64,000 nucleotides of DNA from an uncultured Acidobacteriota bacterium (GCA_903851035.1 CAINND010000114.1:21392-85391), one strand, 5' to 3'; shown: positions 42,783-52,258, numbered from the stretch's first letter. Numbers and translations: made by a program. The notes: generated by a model from the letters alone, not told the origin.

Positions 42783-44141
42783 ATGTTTGAAAACCTGACA
42801 GATAAACTACAGCGCGCCTTCAAAAACCTCCGCGGCCAGGGAACCCTGACGGCTGAAAACATGGAGGAGGCGCTCAAAGAAATTCGCCTCGCACTGCTCG
42901 AAGCCGACGTCAACTTCAAGGTCGTCAAAGACCTGATCGACCACATCCGCGAGAAGGCCACCGGCACCGAAGTGCTCACCAGCCTGTCGCCCGCCGAGAT
43001 GGTCATCAAGGTGGTGCGCGACGAGCTGATCGAAACCCTCGGCAAGGATACGGCCAAGTTCCGCTTCGCCAGCCAGCCTCCGACGGTTGTGCTGATGGCC
43101 GGCCTGCAAGGTTCGGGTAAAACCACAACCAGTGGCAAGCTGGCCGCATGGTTTAAGAAAAACGGACGCCGCCCCATGCTCGTCTCGGTGGACGTCTATC
43201 GTCCCGCCGCGCGCGAGCAGCTCAAGGTCGTCGCCACGGCCATTGGAGCCAAGCTCTACGAGGGCGCGGACGTTAAGAGCGACACCGAGAGCGTGGTGCG
43301 GTTGGCCAAGGAAGCGCGCCGCGAAGCCATCATCAACGGCTGCGATATCCTCATCGTTGACACCGCCGGCCGCCTGCACATTGACGAGCAGTTGATGGAC
43401 GAGATGCAGGCGCTGAAGAAGCTGCTGACGCCGCAGGAAGTCCTCTTCGTCGCCGACGCCATGACCGGCCAGGACGCCGTCAACAGCGCGCGCGAGTTCC
43501 ACGAGAAGCTGCAACTCACCGGCGTGGTGCTGACCAAGATGGACGGCGACGCACGCGGCGGCGCGGCACTCAGCATTCGGGCCGTCACCGGCCAGCCCAT
43601 CAAGTTCCTCGGCACGGGCGAAAAATACGACGCGCTCGAGCCCTTTCACCCGGATCGCGTCGTCGGCCGCATCCTCGGCATGGGCGACATTCTTTCGCTC
43701 ATCGAGCGCGCCGAAGAAAAGATCGACAAGAAGAAGAGTGACGAGTTCGCGCGCAAGGCCCTCAGCGGCGACGGCTTCAGCCTGGAAGACTTCCGCGATC
43801 AGCTCCGCCAGGTGCGCAAGATGGGCTCGCTGCAATCCATCATGGGCATGCTGCCCAAGGTCGGACCCTTTGCGCAGTTGCAGCAGGCCAGCAGCAAGGT
43901 GGACGACAAGCAGATTAACCGCGTCGAGGCCATCATCAACTCCATGACCGCCTACGAGCGCGAGCATCACGAGGCCATCAACGGCTCGCGCCGCAAGCGC
44001 ATCGCGCGCGGCAGCGGCACCAGCGTGCCGGAGGTCAATAACCTGCTGCGCCAGTACGCGCAGATGCGCAAGATGTTCAAGAGCATGAGCAAGCCGAGCT
44101 TTGCCAAACGGCTGGGCGGCATGAAGATGCCGGGAATGTAA
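42783..44141 (+). CDS. ffh: signal recognition particle protein Ffh
   Basis: The 452-residue GTPase binds 4.5S RNA and signal sequences and delivers ribosomes to FtsY at the membrane. The N domain (1-90) leads into the G domain, with GLQGSGKTTTSGKLA, DVYRPAAREQLK, DTAGRLHIDEQLM and TKMDGDARGGAALS. The methionine-rich M domain has the RNA-binding motif RRKRIARGSGTSVPEVN. It ends in GGMKMPGM. Length and all motifs are normal. The 4.5S RNA gene was not found in the window. Confidence 0.98.
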   Translation: MFENLTDKLQRAFKNLRGQGTLTAENMEEALKEIRLALLEADVNFKVVKDLIDHIREKATGTEVLTSLSPAEMVIKVVRDELIETLGKDTAKFRFASQPPTVVLMAGLQGSGKTTTSGKLAAWFKKNGRRPMLVSVDVYRPAAREQLKVVATAIGAKLYEGADVKSDTESVVRLAKEARREAIINGCDILIVDTAGRLHIDEQLMDEMQALKKLLTPQEVLFVADAMTGQDAVNSAREFHEKLQLTGVVLTKMDGDARGGAALSIRAVTGQPIKFLGTGEKYDALEPFHPDRVVGRILGMGDILSLIERAEEKIDKKKSDEFARKALSGDGFSLEDFRDQLRQVRKMGSLQSIMGMLPKVGPFAQLQQASSKVDDKQINRVEAIINSMTAYEREHHEAINGSRRKRIARGSGTSVPEVNNLLRQYAQMRKMFKSMSKPSFAKRLGGMKMPGM

Positions 44142-44162
44142 ATTCTCTCCGCAAGATGTGCG

Positions 44163-44189
44163 AAAGCCCCGCTGTATGCGGGGCTTTTT
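44163..44189 (+). terminator. ffh terminator
   Basis: AAAGCCCCGC and GCGGGGCTTTTT pair around TGTAT. It lies about 20 bp past the ffh stop. Confidence 0.9.
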
Positions 44190-44259
44190 GCGGTGCGTGC
44201 AAGTTAGTTGAGACGCTCAATCAAATGCTATCGCGCAAAACCATCTGGCGCAACGCATC

Positions 44260-44997
44260 CTAGCGCAGCCCATCAAACAAATCCGTCTCCATGCGCAGCG
44301 GCGTGATCTTTCGCGTCGCCGCCAGGTGAAATAGTTCCTCTGACCCCGCCTGTTCCTGCGCGTGCTCAAAGATGGGCAGCAGCGGTAGCTGCGAGGTGTG
44401 TTTGGCAAAGGCCTCATTCTTGCGCCGGAGGAAGGGCGTCACATCAATACACGCCGTCACCGGAGAGAGCGACACCGCCGGACGCACATCGAGCGAAAAT
44501 ACCGTGGTGCAGTAGTAGAGCTTCTCCGCCTGCCACGGCGGCAAGCCTTCGCTGTGGCGCTCTGCGTAGGGCAGGCTGCGCGCGGCAAACTGGAAGGCCG
44601 CCTGGGTAAACAGTCCCGCCATGCCGTGGTCGGGATGCGCGGTCACAAATCCCTCCGGGCCAAAGGTGACCACCACGTTGGGCTGAAAGCGCCGGATAAA
44701 ACCCGCAACTCTCCCGGCCACCTCGGCAAAGTCCGCGCCAAACAGGTTGCCATCGGCGTACTCCCACAGCTCACAGGTGGTCACGCCCAGGTGATGGCAG
44801 GAGTCGGCAAATTCGCGGCGGCGGATGGCCTTCAGCGCGGCATCATCGGCGGCGCCTGCGCGGTTGGCCGCACGCTCGCCGCCCGTAAGGCAAAGCACAG
44901 CGCACTCCACGCCCTCGCCGGAATACTTTGACAGCACGCCGCCAAAGCATCCTGCTTCATCATCCGGATGCGCGGTCACCGCAAGCAGCTTCAACAT
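44260..44997 (-). CDS. PIG-L/LmbE-family deacetylase
   Basis: A 245-residue zinc-dependent N-deacetylase. The hallmark AHPDDE (residues 9-14) provides zinc ligands and the general base, and the second motif is TAHPDHG. Relatives deacetylate GlcNAc-linked compounds, including the BshB enzymes of bacillithiol synthesis and MshB; which substrate applies here is open. The start overlaps the rnhB stop by seven bases (ATGTTGA), with GGAGAG upstream, so translation is coupled. No bshA or bshC gene is in the window. Confidence 0.88.
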   Translation of the reverse strand: MLKLLAVTAHPDDEAGCFGGVLSKYSGEGVECAVLCLTGGERAANRAGAADDAALKAIRRREFADSCHHLGVTTCELWEYADGNLFGADFAEVAGRVAGFIRRFQPNVVVTFGPEGFVTAHPDHGMAGLFTQAAFQFAARSLPYAERHSEGLPPWQAEKLYYCTTVFSLDVRPAVSLSPVTACIDVTPFLRRKNEAFAKHTSQLPLLPIFEHAQEQAGSEELFHLAATRKITPLRMETDLFDGLR

Positions 44998-45782
44998 GAA
45001 CTCTCCTTCTTCGCAGATGCCTTCTCGTCAAATACCAACACCGCCTGCGCCTGCTCGCAGACTTCCGCCACCGGACGATAGCTGCGGCGATGCTGCGGCG
45101 TCGCTCCGTGCAGGGCCAGCGCGCGGCGATGCTCCGCCGTGGGATAGCCCTTGTGTGCGGCCAGCCCATACTGCGGATACATCGCATCTAACTCAACCAG
45201 CAGATGATCGCGATGCACCTTGGCCAATATGCTGGCCGCAGCAATGGAAACCGAGAGCGCGTCGCCGTGGATGATGGCCTTCTGCCGGCAATCCAGCGCC
45301 ACGGTCGTGGCGTCCACCAGCAGAAAATCCGGCGCGGGTCGCAACTGCTCCACGGCCAGCTTCATGGCCAATCGGCTGGCCTGCAAAATATTGATGCGGT
45401 CAATAGTTGAGCTGTCAACCTCCGCCACCGCCCACGCCAGCGCGCGTTCACGAATCAAAATGGCCAGCCGCTCACGCTCGTCCTCGTCAAGGAGCTTGCT
45501 GTCGCGTAGGCCTTTTATGCGGCTCTCAGGATCAAGGATGCAGGCGGCGGCCACCACGGGTCCGAAGAGGCAGCCTCGCCCGGCCTCGTCCACTCCGGCC
45601 ACGCGCTGCGCGCCCTGGCGGCGGGCGGCTTGCTCCAGCCGTGTGGTGCAGCGCAGCGATTGCAGCAGGCGCAACTTGGCCGCCGAAGCCGAAATGGGCT
45701 TCGCATCGACCTTCGTTCCTGATTGTTTAGTTGACCTCGCCACCGTGTTGCAAGCTTCGCACTTTGGCAAAGCTCCGCGCAA
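44991..45782 (-). CDS. rnhB: ribonuclease HII
   Basis: A 263-residue enzyme that nicks RNA in RNA/DNA hybrids and single ribonucleotides in DNA. The catalytic block GVDEAGRGCLFGPVVAAA, then RDSKLLDEDERERL, DATTVALDC and ASILAKVHRDHLL show the standard fold. The usual GRGPLAGP reads GRGCLFGP, a mild variant. There are about 60 extra residues before the core; a later start is possible, but the only good Met is the first. The gene is coupled to the downstream PIG-L deacetylase. Confidence 0.93.
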   Translation of the reverse strand: MRGALPKCEACNTVARSTKQSGTKVDAKPISASAAKLRLLQSLRCTTRLEQAARRQGAQRVAGVDEAGRGCLFGPVVAAACILDPESRIKGLRDSKLLDEDERERLAILIRERALAWAVAEVDSSTIDRINILQASRLAMKLAVEQLRPAPDFLLVDATTVALDCRQKAIIHGDALSVSIAAASILAKVHRDHLLVELDAMYPQYGLAAHKGYPTAEHRRALALHGATPQHRRSYRPVAEVCEQAQAVLVFDEKASAKKESSC

Positions 45783-45816
45783 GGGGCAGGCGGACGTGCG
45801 TGGGGTAGCTTGCGCT

Positions 45817-48800
45817 CTAGCTCCTGCGTACCGGTTGTGTCACGTCAGCCGAGCGCTCCAGCTTGTCCCACGCAAAGGGACGCCCATCCATGGCACGAAT
45901 CAGCGTCTTGAACAGCACGATGCTGAACAACTGGCGATAGGCAAAACGCTGCAGCCACACATGGCCCAGCAGCCACCAGTCTCGGCGGTCGCGTCCATGG
46001 CGCCGCTCCAGGCTGAAGGCGATGGTGGAGGCGATGAAGTCGATCACCATGAACATCAGAAAGAAGATCAGCAGCTTCTGGAAGCCTGCCGGGTCGGCCG
46101 TCTCCGGGTGGAAGTGCTTGTCGTAGATCAGATACTTCAGCGCCCCAAAGACGAACATGATGTCAATGAACGGAGAGACCAGCGGCAGCATGATCTGGAA
46201 GATGACCGTGTTGGGCAGCGCAATGTAGCCCAGCGCGCCCTTGCGGGCAAAGGCCGAGCGATGCTTCCACACCGCCTGCAGTATGCCGAACGACCAGCGG
46301 AAGCGCTGGCGCATCAGTCCATTGGCCGTGCTGGGAGCCTCGGTGTAGGCCAGCGAGCGGTCTTCGTACTCCACCTTGTAGCCGGCCTGCAGCAGAGCCA
46401 TTGTCAGGTCGGCGTCCTCGGCCACGGTGTCCATCTTGTAGCCGCCGGCGTCGCGCACGGCCTGGGTGCGCCAGGCGCCAATGGCACCGGGCACAACGCA
46501 CACGGCACTAAAGGTGTTCAACGCGCGGCGCTCAAAGTTCTGGCTGGTGATGTATTCCAGGGCCTGCCAGCGCGTCCACAGGTTCACCCGGTTGCCCACC
46601 TTGGCGTTGCCCGCCATGGCGCCCACGCGCTCGTCCTGGAAGTGCGGCACCAGGTAGGCGATGGCGTCCGTGGCGATAATGGTGTCGGCGTCGATGCCGA
46701 TGAAGATCTCTTCCGTCACCGATTGCAGTGCGTTGTTCAGTGCGCTGGCCTTGCCGCCGTTTTCCTGGCGTATGACCGTCACCCGTCCCTGCGCAATCTC
46801 CTCGGCAAACTGCTCGCGAGCCACTTCCGACGTGCGATCCTTGCTGCCGTCGTCAATCACAATCACGCGCAGGTTGGGATAGGTGGAGGCCAGCACGCTG
46901 CTGATGGTGCGCGCAATCACCTTCTCCTCGTTGAAGGCCGGCACCAGCACGGCAACCTTCGGCACAAAGCCGGAGTCGCCCGTGGCCATCTCCGTGCGGT
47001 GGCGGCGCAGGCGGTCGAAGATGGCCGCTGCTCCCACCAGCACCAGGCGTCCGCTCATCAGCACGTCGCCCACAAAAAAGATGAAGACGATGAAGCCGTT
47101 GGCGGCGCCAAACAACAGGAATCCCGCCGAATCCACCACCGCCCACAGCTGGTCGTTGCGGCTGATCGGCGGCATCACTTCGTCGCGCGTCTTGCCCAGC
47201 AACTCATGCACGCTGATGAACTGGTAGCCGCGCGATCGCACCTGCTCGATGATCATGGGCAGGGCCTTGATGGTGTTGGTGCGGTTGCCGCCGCCGTCGT
47301 GCAGCAGGATGATCGAACCTTTGCCGAGCTGATCCAGCACGGACTGCGTAATCTGCTCCGGCGTCGGCCGCGGGTTGTCGCGCCAATCGTCGGGATCGAT
47401 CTTGTCGCCCACCGTGATGTAGCCCATGCTCTGGGTCAGTGCCAGCGGGCGCACTTCGTCCGCCGTGTCGGGCTCCTGATCAATGGAGTATGGCGGGCGG
47501 AAGAGCACGGGCTTGATGCCCAGCTTGGCGGCCAGCAGGCGCTCGGTCAGGTTCAGCTCAATGCGCGCGTACTCCGCGCTGATACTGCTGATGTCGGGAT
47601 GCGTGAAGGTGTGATTGCCAATCTCATGACCCTCGCGGTATGTGCGCTTGAGGATGCTGGGATATTTTTCCGCCTCCAGGCCGATGGTGAAGAAGACGCC
47701 CTTGACGTTGTACTGCTTCAGGATGTCCAGCACCTTCGGCGTCCACTCCGGGTCGGGACCGTCGTCAAAGCTGAGCACCACTTTCTTGGGCGGCGCGCCG
47801 TAGGCGGCAATGCGATAGGGGCTGGGCAACTCGTGGAAGATCTCGTTCACAATGAGGCCGCTGGCGTCCGTCTTAATCTCTCGCGTGCCGCTGCTGGGTT
47901 CGCCTTCAATGCGCAGGATGTCGCCATCGCCTTCAATGTCCACATCCTGACCGGGCTCCACGGCACTCAGCTTAAGCGGCGCGTCGGGATACAGCGGATG
48001 CTCCCACACCTTCCACAGCGTGCGATCTTCCGAGCCCAGCCGCCACAGCACAAAGGTCGAAATGCCCAGCTCGCGCGCGGCGCGCATCTGGTTCAGGCTG
48101 GTGGCCGCGTCCAGATACCACACGTCGTGGCGGCGGTTGGCGTCGTCCAGATAGGTGAAGTGCGGATTCAGCGCGTCGGAGTCGAAGTCAATGTCAGCCT
48201 CGGAGTCGCGGGCTTCCAGCCATGCCTCCTGCACGCTGACGTTGTGCACGCCGAAGGCGCCCGGCTTGCCCTTCTTGTCCGTCGTCCAGTCGTAACCGTA
48301 GTTGCCGATGGCGCAGATGATCTTCTCGCGCGGTACGACCTTGAGCGCCTTCTGCAGATTGCTGACGAACCAGTCCTGCCCGGAGATCGCGCCCGGCGCT
48401 CCGCCCGGAAAGTGCTGGTCGTAGTTCATCAGGATCAGCCCATCGGCGGTATTCGCCAGGTAGTGATAGTCGAAATCGGAGTTGGCGGACGGAACGCTGA
48501 TGTAAAGCTTCTTGTTTTTCTGATGCAGGTCGCCGGCCAGTTCGGCGATCAGCGCGCGGTAGCCCGGCTGCGCATTCTCGCTGAAGCCCTCGATGTCCAC
48601 CGTCAGGCCCTTGTAGTTGTCGCTGGCCAGGAAGATGGCAATCTCCTGCCGGAAGCGCTGGCGCGCCTCTGTCGAATTCAGCATCGCGACCACGTCGGCG
48701 CGCCACTCGTTCACAATCGGGTCAAAGTTGTTGACCATCGGCATCACGTCCACTTGCGCGTTCTGCTGGCGGATGAGCGGCATCAATTTCTGGTCGATGT

Positions 48801-49251
48801 TGGCGGCGCGGCCGTTGTTGATGGCCGGATAGAGCGTGTTGTTCTCGCTCACCGCCTGCAGGTGCCCGTCGGCGCCCAACACATGCAGCCACTCCGGAAA
48901 AACAAAATCCAGTTGCGGCAGGGCCTCGCGCAGGCTGCTGTAGCTGGCCGCGTCCCAGGTCACATAGAACGCACCGCGAATACCTTCGCCGCTGTTCAGC
49001 ACCACCTGTGAGGGATCCAGTTGCGACTTGCGATGCGTGTTCTTATGGAGCGGCTTCTTCTCGTTTTGCTTCAGCGCGCGGTAGTTCTTCTTCTGGTCCG
49101 CCAGCAGCAGCTTGGGCATGGGGGTGCGCCGCAGCACGGTGATGGCAAAAAAAACCAGAATAATGCTGAGCGTCACCACCGTGAAGTCAATGGTTCTGCG
49201 GATACGCCGCCAGCGCCGCCGCCCGGGATCGAGAAAGACTGGTTTGGACAT
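45817..49251 (-). CDS. three-domain polysaccharide protein: GH18-like hydrolase + NodB deacetylase + GT2 synthase
   Basis: A 1144-residue membrane protein. A basic head and one helix (21-40) anchor it. A GH18-like domain (about 85-425) has GLTVDIEGFS with the putative acid Glu221. A NodB deacetylase (about 488-690) carries LSFDDGPD, HTFTHP, FRPPYS, DPDDW and LLHDGGG, covering all five motifs. After two helices (about 708-742) comes a processive GT2 (about 765-1000): PAFNEE, DDGSKDRT, DAD (854-856), EDAD and QRFRW, followed by several helices. The GT2 faces the cytoplasm; the other two domains should face out. Function resembles PgaC plus PgaB of poly-GlcNAc export fused in one chain, so it could polymerise, deacetylate and trim a beta-linked amino-glycan. 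The polymer identity is inferred. Confidence 0.92.
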   Translation of the reverse strand: MSKPVFLDPGRRRWRRIRRTIDFTVVTLSIILVFFAITVLRRTPMPKLLLADQKKNYRALKQNEKKPLHKNTHRKSQLDPSQVVLNSGEGIRGAFYVTWDAASYSSLREALPQLDFVFPEWLHVLGADGHLQAVSENNTLYPAINNGRAANIDQKLMPLIRQQNAQVDVMPMVNNFDPIVNEWRADVVAMLNSTEARQRFRQEIAIFLASDNYKGLTVDIEGFSENAQPGYRALIAELAGDLHQKNKKLYISVPSANSDFDYHYLANTADGLILMNYDQHFPGGAPGAISGQDWFVSNLQKALKVVPREKIICAIGNYGYDWTTDKKGKPGAFGVHNVSVQEAWLEARDSEADIDFDSDALNPHFTYLDDANRRHDVWYLDAATSLNQMRAARELGISTFVLWRLGSEDRTLWKVWEHPLYPDAPLKLSAVEPGQDVDIEGDGDILRIEGEPSSGTREIKTDASGLIVNEIFHELPSPYRIAAYGAPPKKVVLSFDDGPDPEWTPKVLDILKQYNVKGVFFTIGLEAEKYPSILKRTYREGHEIGNHTFTHPDISSISAEYARIELNLTERLLAAKLGIKPVLFRPPYSIDQEPDTADEVRPLALTQSMGYITVGDKIDPDDWRDNPRPTPEQITQSVLDQLGKGSIILLHDGGGNRTNTIKALPMIIEQVRSRGYQFISVHELLGKTRDEVMPPISRNDQLWAVVDSAGFLLFGAANGFIVFIFFVGDVLMSGRLVLVGAAAIFDRLRRHRTEMATGDSGFVPKVAVLVPAFNEEKVIARTISSVLASTYPNLRVIVIDDGSKDRTSEVAREQFAEEIAQGRVTVIRQENGGKASALNNALQSVTEEIFIGIDADTIIATDAIAYLVPHFQDERVGAMAGNAKVGNRVNLWTRWQALEYITSQNFERRALNTFSAVCVVPGAIGAWRTQAVRDAGGYKMDTVAEDADLTMALLQAGYKVEYEDRSLAYTEAPSTANGLMRQRFRWSFGILQAVWKHRSAFARKGALGYIALPNTVIFQIMLPLVSPFIDIMFVFGALKYLIYDKHFHPETADPAGFQKLLIFFLMFMVIDFIASTIAFSLERRHGRDRRDWWLLGHVWLQRFAYRQLFSIVLFKTLIRAMDGRPFAWDKLERSADVTQPVRRS

Positions 49252-49362
49252 GGGATGATTGCCGTCCCATCTATCGTATGGGCAGGGCAGGGGCGAGTCA
49301 ATGCTCGCCGCCGCGCCTTTGTCTGCTGCCCGCCGGCACCTTGTCTGCTACATTATCTTGAT

Positions 49363-50772
49363 ATGCTCGCACTGCTGAGGAAGCACTGGGGTTGGTTTAC
49401 GGCCATCGCCGTGGCGGCCTTTGCCGTGCGCCTCTATCTGTGCCAGCAGCTTTACATTATTGATGGCGACTCCTTCGTCTATGGCGAGATTGCCAAGGCC
49501 CTGGCCTGGCACCATATGTACGGATTCGAGCGCGACACCGGCTGGATTCCCACCATGGCCCGCATGCCGGGCTATCCGCTTCTGCTGGCCGCTACCTTCC
49601 GCCTCACCGGCCCGGACCGCTACTTCCTCATCATGGCCTTCCAGGCATTGGTGGATGTCTTCACCGCGCTGCTCATCGGCGATCTCGCCCGTCGCGCCTT
49701 TGCCTCCACCGGCTATGCTGACCGCGCCGCGCGTTCGGCTTTTTTGCTGGCCGCCACCTGCCCCTTTCTGCTCTGCTACACCTACACGCCGCTCACCGAA
49801 TGCCTGGAAACCTTCTGTACCGCCGCCGCCTTCAACTGCGCCTTCGTCGCCCTGGAGCGCCGTCAGCGCCGCTGGTGGGTTCTCTGTGGACTGGCCATCG
49901 GCGGAGCCATCCTGCTGCGTCCCGACGGTGGACTGATCCTGGGCTGCATCGGTCTGCCCGTGTTCTACCTCATCTGGACCGAGGCCGCGCGCCGCCGCGA
50001 ACTCACGGTGGCCATGCTGCTGCTCGGCGCCGTCTCGCTGGCGTCGCTCGTGCCGTGGACCATCCGCAACTACCGTGTCTTTCATCAGTTCCAGCCGCTG
50101 GTGAACGCTCATGCCGCCGACCCCGGTGAGTTCATCCCCAGTGGCTATGAGCGCTGGAGCCGCAGTTGGGCCTTCGATTATGCCCACACCATGGACATCG
50201 GCTTCCCCGTCGCCGGCGAGGCGCTCAACATTGACGACGTGCCGGACTACGCCTTCGACTCCGATTCTCAGCGCGCCCGCGTCACCGCCTACTTTGACGA
50301 ATACAACGCCGCCGGTTATGACATCGGTCCCGAACTCGACCGCAAATTCGCCGTGGTTGCCGATGAGATCATGCACCGCCATCCCCTGCGCAGCCATGTC
50401 GTCATTCCCGTCGCCCGCACTTTGGATATGTGGCTGCGCCCGCGTACCGAGATGTTTCCCCTCGACGTCCACTTCTGGCGCATCCACAGCGACCCCGTGG
50501 ACTCCACGCTCAGCATCTCCCTCGGCGTGCTCAACCTCTTCTACCTGGGCGCGGCCGTGGCCGGCATCTGGCTGCTGCGCCGCCAGCGCTTTACCCTCGC
50601 GCTGCTGCTCACTTTCCCCATCCTGCGCACCCTCTTTCTTACCTATACAGGCAATTGCGAGGATCGCTACACCATCGAGTGCTACCCCATCGTCCTCGCC
50701 CTCGCCGGAGGCTGGATGGCCTGCCACATCCTCAGCCAGCAGAAGCAAACTCCCCTGCCCAGCGCGCAGTAG
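49363..50772 (+). CDS. GT39-type (ArnT/PMT-like) membrane glycosyltransferase
   Basis: A 469-residue membrane protein with about ten helices. After the first helix comes DGDSFVYGEIAKAL, the luminal acidic motif of GT39/GT-C enzymes, which take polyprenyl-phosphate sugars and glycosylate lipids or proteins at the outer face. A later soluble loop (about 240-370) and MWLRPRTEMF precede the last helices. It is transcribed divergently from the GH18-NodB-GT2 gene, with 111 bp between starts. The ATG at 49363 is chosen because hydrophobic sequence begins there; longer frames run across the divergent promoter region. Confidence 0.85.
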   Translation: MLALLRKHWGWFTAIAVAAFAVRLYLCQQLYIIDGDSFVYGEIAKALAWHHMYGFERDTGWIPTMARMPGYPLLLAATFRLTGPDRYFLIMAFQALVDVFTALLIGDLARRAFASTGYADRAARSAFLLAATCPFLLCYTYTPLTECLETFCTAAAFNCAFVALERRQRRWWVLCGLAIGGAILLRPDGGLILGCIGLPVFYLIWTEAARRRELTVAMLLLGAVSLASLVPWTIRNYRVFHQFQPLVNAHAADPGEFIPSGYERWSRSWAFDYAHTMDIGFPVAGEALNIDDVPDYAFDSDSQRARVTAYFDEYNAAGYDIGPELDRKFAVVADEIMHRHPLRSHVVIPVARTLDMWLRPRTEMFPLDVHFWRIHSDPVDSTLSISLGVLNLFYLGAAVAGIWLLRRQRFTLALLLTFPILRTLFLTYTGNCEDRYTIECYPIVLALAGGWMACHILSQQKQTPLPSAQ

Positions 50773-50799
50773 CCTTCGCCGCGCAATCATCTAGCAATC

Positions 50800-50830
50800 A
50801 AAAAGGCCGGAGCGCGTGCTCCAGCCTTTT
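50800..50830. terminator. bidirectional terminator
   Basis: AAAAAGGCCGGAGC and GCTCCAGCCTTTT pair around a short loop. It lies between the convergent GT39 gene and the small gene at 50854. Confidence 0.85.
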
Positions 50831-50853
50831 CATAGATTGATAAACGCAAATCT

Positions 50854-51084
50854 CTACTCTTTGTCATGCTCCGGCACGTCGCTCATGCGAAAGCCGGTGC
50901 GCACATGTTCCAGGATGAACTCGGCGGCGTCGCGATTCGCCACGCGATCCGTTTGCAGCAGGTGGCGGATGGCGTCCATCAGCAGCCGCTGGCCCTCCAC
51001 GTAGCGCGGGTCGGGCTGCGAAATGCGCGGATGCCGTGTCGGGTCTGGCCGGGCCGGTATGATGACCACCTTCGGCTTCGTCAT
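50854..51084 (-). CDS. small hypothetical protein
   Basis: A 76-residue cytoplasmic protein starting at MTKPKVVIIPAR, with GGAGG just before the ATG. The N-terminus is Pro/Arg-rich and the rest is helical (LLMDAIRHLLQTDR, DAAEFILEHVRTG). I recognise no family. It is the last gene of the apparent serS operon, 66 bp after the LolA-like gene. Confidence 0.65.
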   Translation of the reverse strand: MTKPKVVIIPARPDPTRHPRISQPDPRYVEGQRLLMDAIRHLLQTDRVANRDAAEFILEHVRTGFRMSDVPEHDKE

Positions 51085-51150
51085 GCGGCCCTCCACAACG
51101 GCTGTCGCCTGCGCGCCCTACTCTATCAAGGCGGCCATAACTTGCAACAA

Positions 51151-51816
51151 TTACTTCTTCAACACAAAGGCATCGGCCGGCAGCGCCTGGTTGATTTCGA
51201 TGTGCGTGTACTTCGCCAGCCGGTAGTCGCCCTCGCCCTGGTCGAGTTTCTGCTGCACGCTCATCCCCGTCTGCTGGTTGATCCACAGCGTGATCAGCGG
51301 AAACATCCGGCGCGCCTCGTTGCTCTTCGGCACCAGTTCCAGTTTGTAGGTCGCCACGCCCATGGCCGTCTCCGTGCCGCTGCAACGCACGGTAAAGTTT
51401 TTCGGCAGGTCTTTACCCGGTCCGCCAAAGCCCAGCGCTAAAAAGCTCTCAAAGTTCTGCTGATTCTTGCGCGCGTCGTAGTTGGTCACCTGCTGGGTTT
51501 TGCGCGCAAACACCTGCAAGGCGCCATCCTTCAGCAGCAGCTTTTTCCCCGGCGCCGGAGTCCGTATATCGGCCGACACATCCACGCTCGTGCCCGCACG
51601 GCGGAAGTACATCACGCCCCTTTGCAGGTCGTGCTCCTCCACCACCTTCTGGAACTGATCCCACTCAAAGTCCGTCTGCACGCTCTTAAAGCCCACGCTC
51701 GTGCGGTCCAGCAGCCCAAGCGCCGCCTCCAGGCTGCATCCCTTGCTCTGCGCCACGGCCGGAGCGGCCATCGCCACCGCCGCCAGCAATATCATCCAAA
51801 ACTTTTTCATCGCCAT
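51151..51816 (-). CDS. LolA-like outer-membrane lipoprotein carrier domain protein
   Basis: A 221-residue periplasmic protein with a signal peptide (FWMILLAAVAMAAPAVAQS). The rest looks like the LolA/LolB half-barrel: FKSVQTDFEWDQF, RRAGTSVDVSADI, DGALQVFARKTQQV, and a late TLWINQQTGMSVQQKLDQGEGD. LolA ferries lipoproteins across the periplasm; divergent relatives bind other lipids. The conserved-lipoprotein-binding Arg of classical LolA cannot be confirmed by eye. It belongs to the serS operon. Confidence 0.75.
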   Translation of the reverse strand: MAMKKFWMILLAAVAMAAPAVAQSKGCSLEAALGLLDRTSVGFKSVQTDFEWDQFQKVVEEHDLQRGVMYFRRAGTSVDVSADIRTPAPGKKLLLKDGALQVFARKTQQVTNYDARKNQQNFESFLALGFGGPGKDLPKNFTVRCSGTETAMGVATYKLELVPKSNEARRMFPLITLWINQQTGMSVQQKLDQGEGDYRLAKYTHIEINQALPADAFVLKK

Positions 51817-51838
51817 CCCGGTTTTCCGCCTCCGGCGC

Positions 51839-52210
51839 TTAGCGCCGCACCCACACGTGATACGTCACCACGTTGCCACTCTGGTCCTTGTCGGCGGCCC
51901 AGCGCTTGATCTTCACATAGCCGCTGATCGGCTCGATGATGCGCTGCAGTTCGGCCTGCACTTCCTCATCGGAGTTGGCCTTCACGTCCAGGGCGTCCAC
52001 CCGGAAGACAAGATCGTTCTCGCCATCCGGCAGCACCAGCACGCTGCGCGGCCGCGGACGCCGCTCCGCCGGTTTGTCCTTATAGTTGATGAAGTACGGC
52101 GTCACGAAGATGAACAGCAGGATCAGCGTCACCATCACGTCGTAATGGAAGCTGCCGCGCTCGTGCGTCCACCAGATGTAGCTTCGTATCGTCTGCCAAA
52201 TCTTCTTCAT
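51839..52210 (-). CDS. single-pass membrane hypothetical protein
   Basis: A 123-residue protein. A cytoplasmic N-terminus with aromatic residues (SYIWWTHERGSFHYD) leads to one helix (VMVTLILLFIFVTPYFI). The outside domain of about 75 residues is beta-rich (LVLPDGENDLVFRVDAL; GYVKIKRWAADKDQSG). I do not recognise the family. The gene lies between serS and the LolA-like gene with short gaps (48 and 22 bp), so an envelope role with the latter is plausible. Confidence 0.7.
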   Translation of the reverse strand: MKKIWQTIRSYIWWTHERGSFHYDVMVTLILLFIFVTPYFINYKDKPAERRPRPRSVLVLPDGENDLVFRVDALDVKANSDEEVQAELQRIIEPISGYVKIKRWAADKDQSGNVVTYHVWVRR

Positions 52211-52258
52211 CGTTTATCCACGCTCATTCTGCTGCATATTCCTGCGCACATCGCCGCC

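Noticed and set aside
45220..49011. 1263-codon open frame on the plus strand
   Set aside because: It is antisense to the GH18-NodB-GT2 gene, has no family motif and is rich in His/Ala/Val as expected for the complement of GC-rich coding DNA.
49348..50790. 480-codon minus-strand frame
   Set aside because: Antisense shadow of the GT39 gene, whose acidic motif and membrane helices are convincing.
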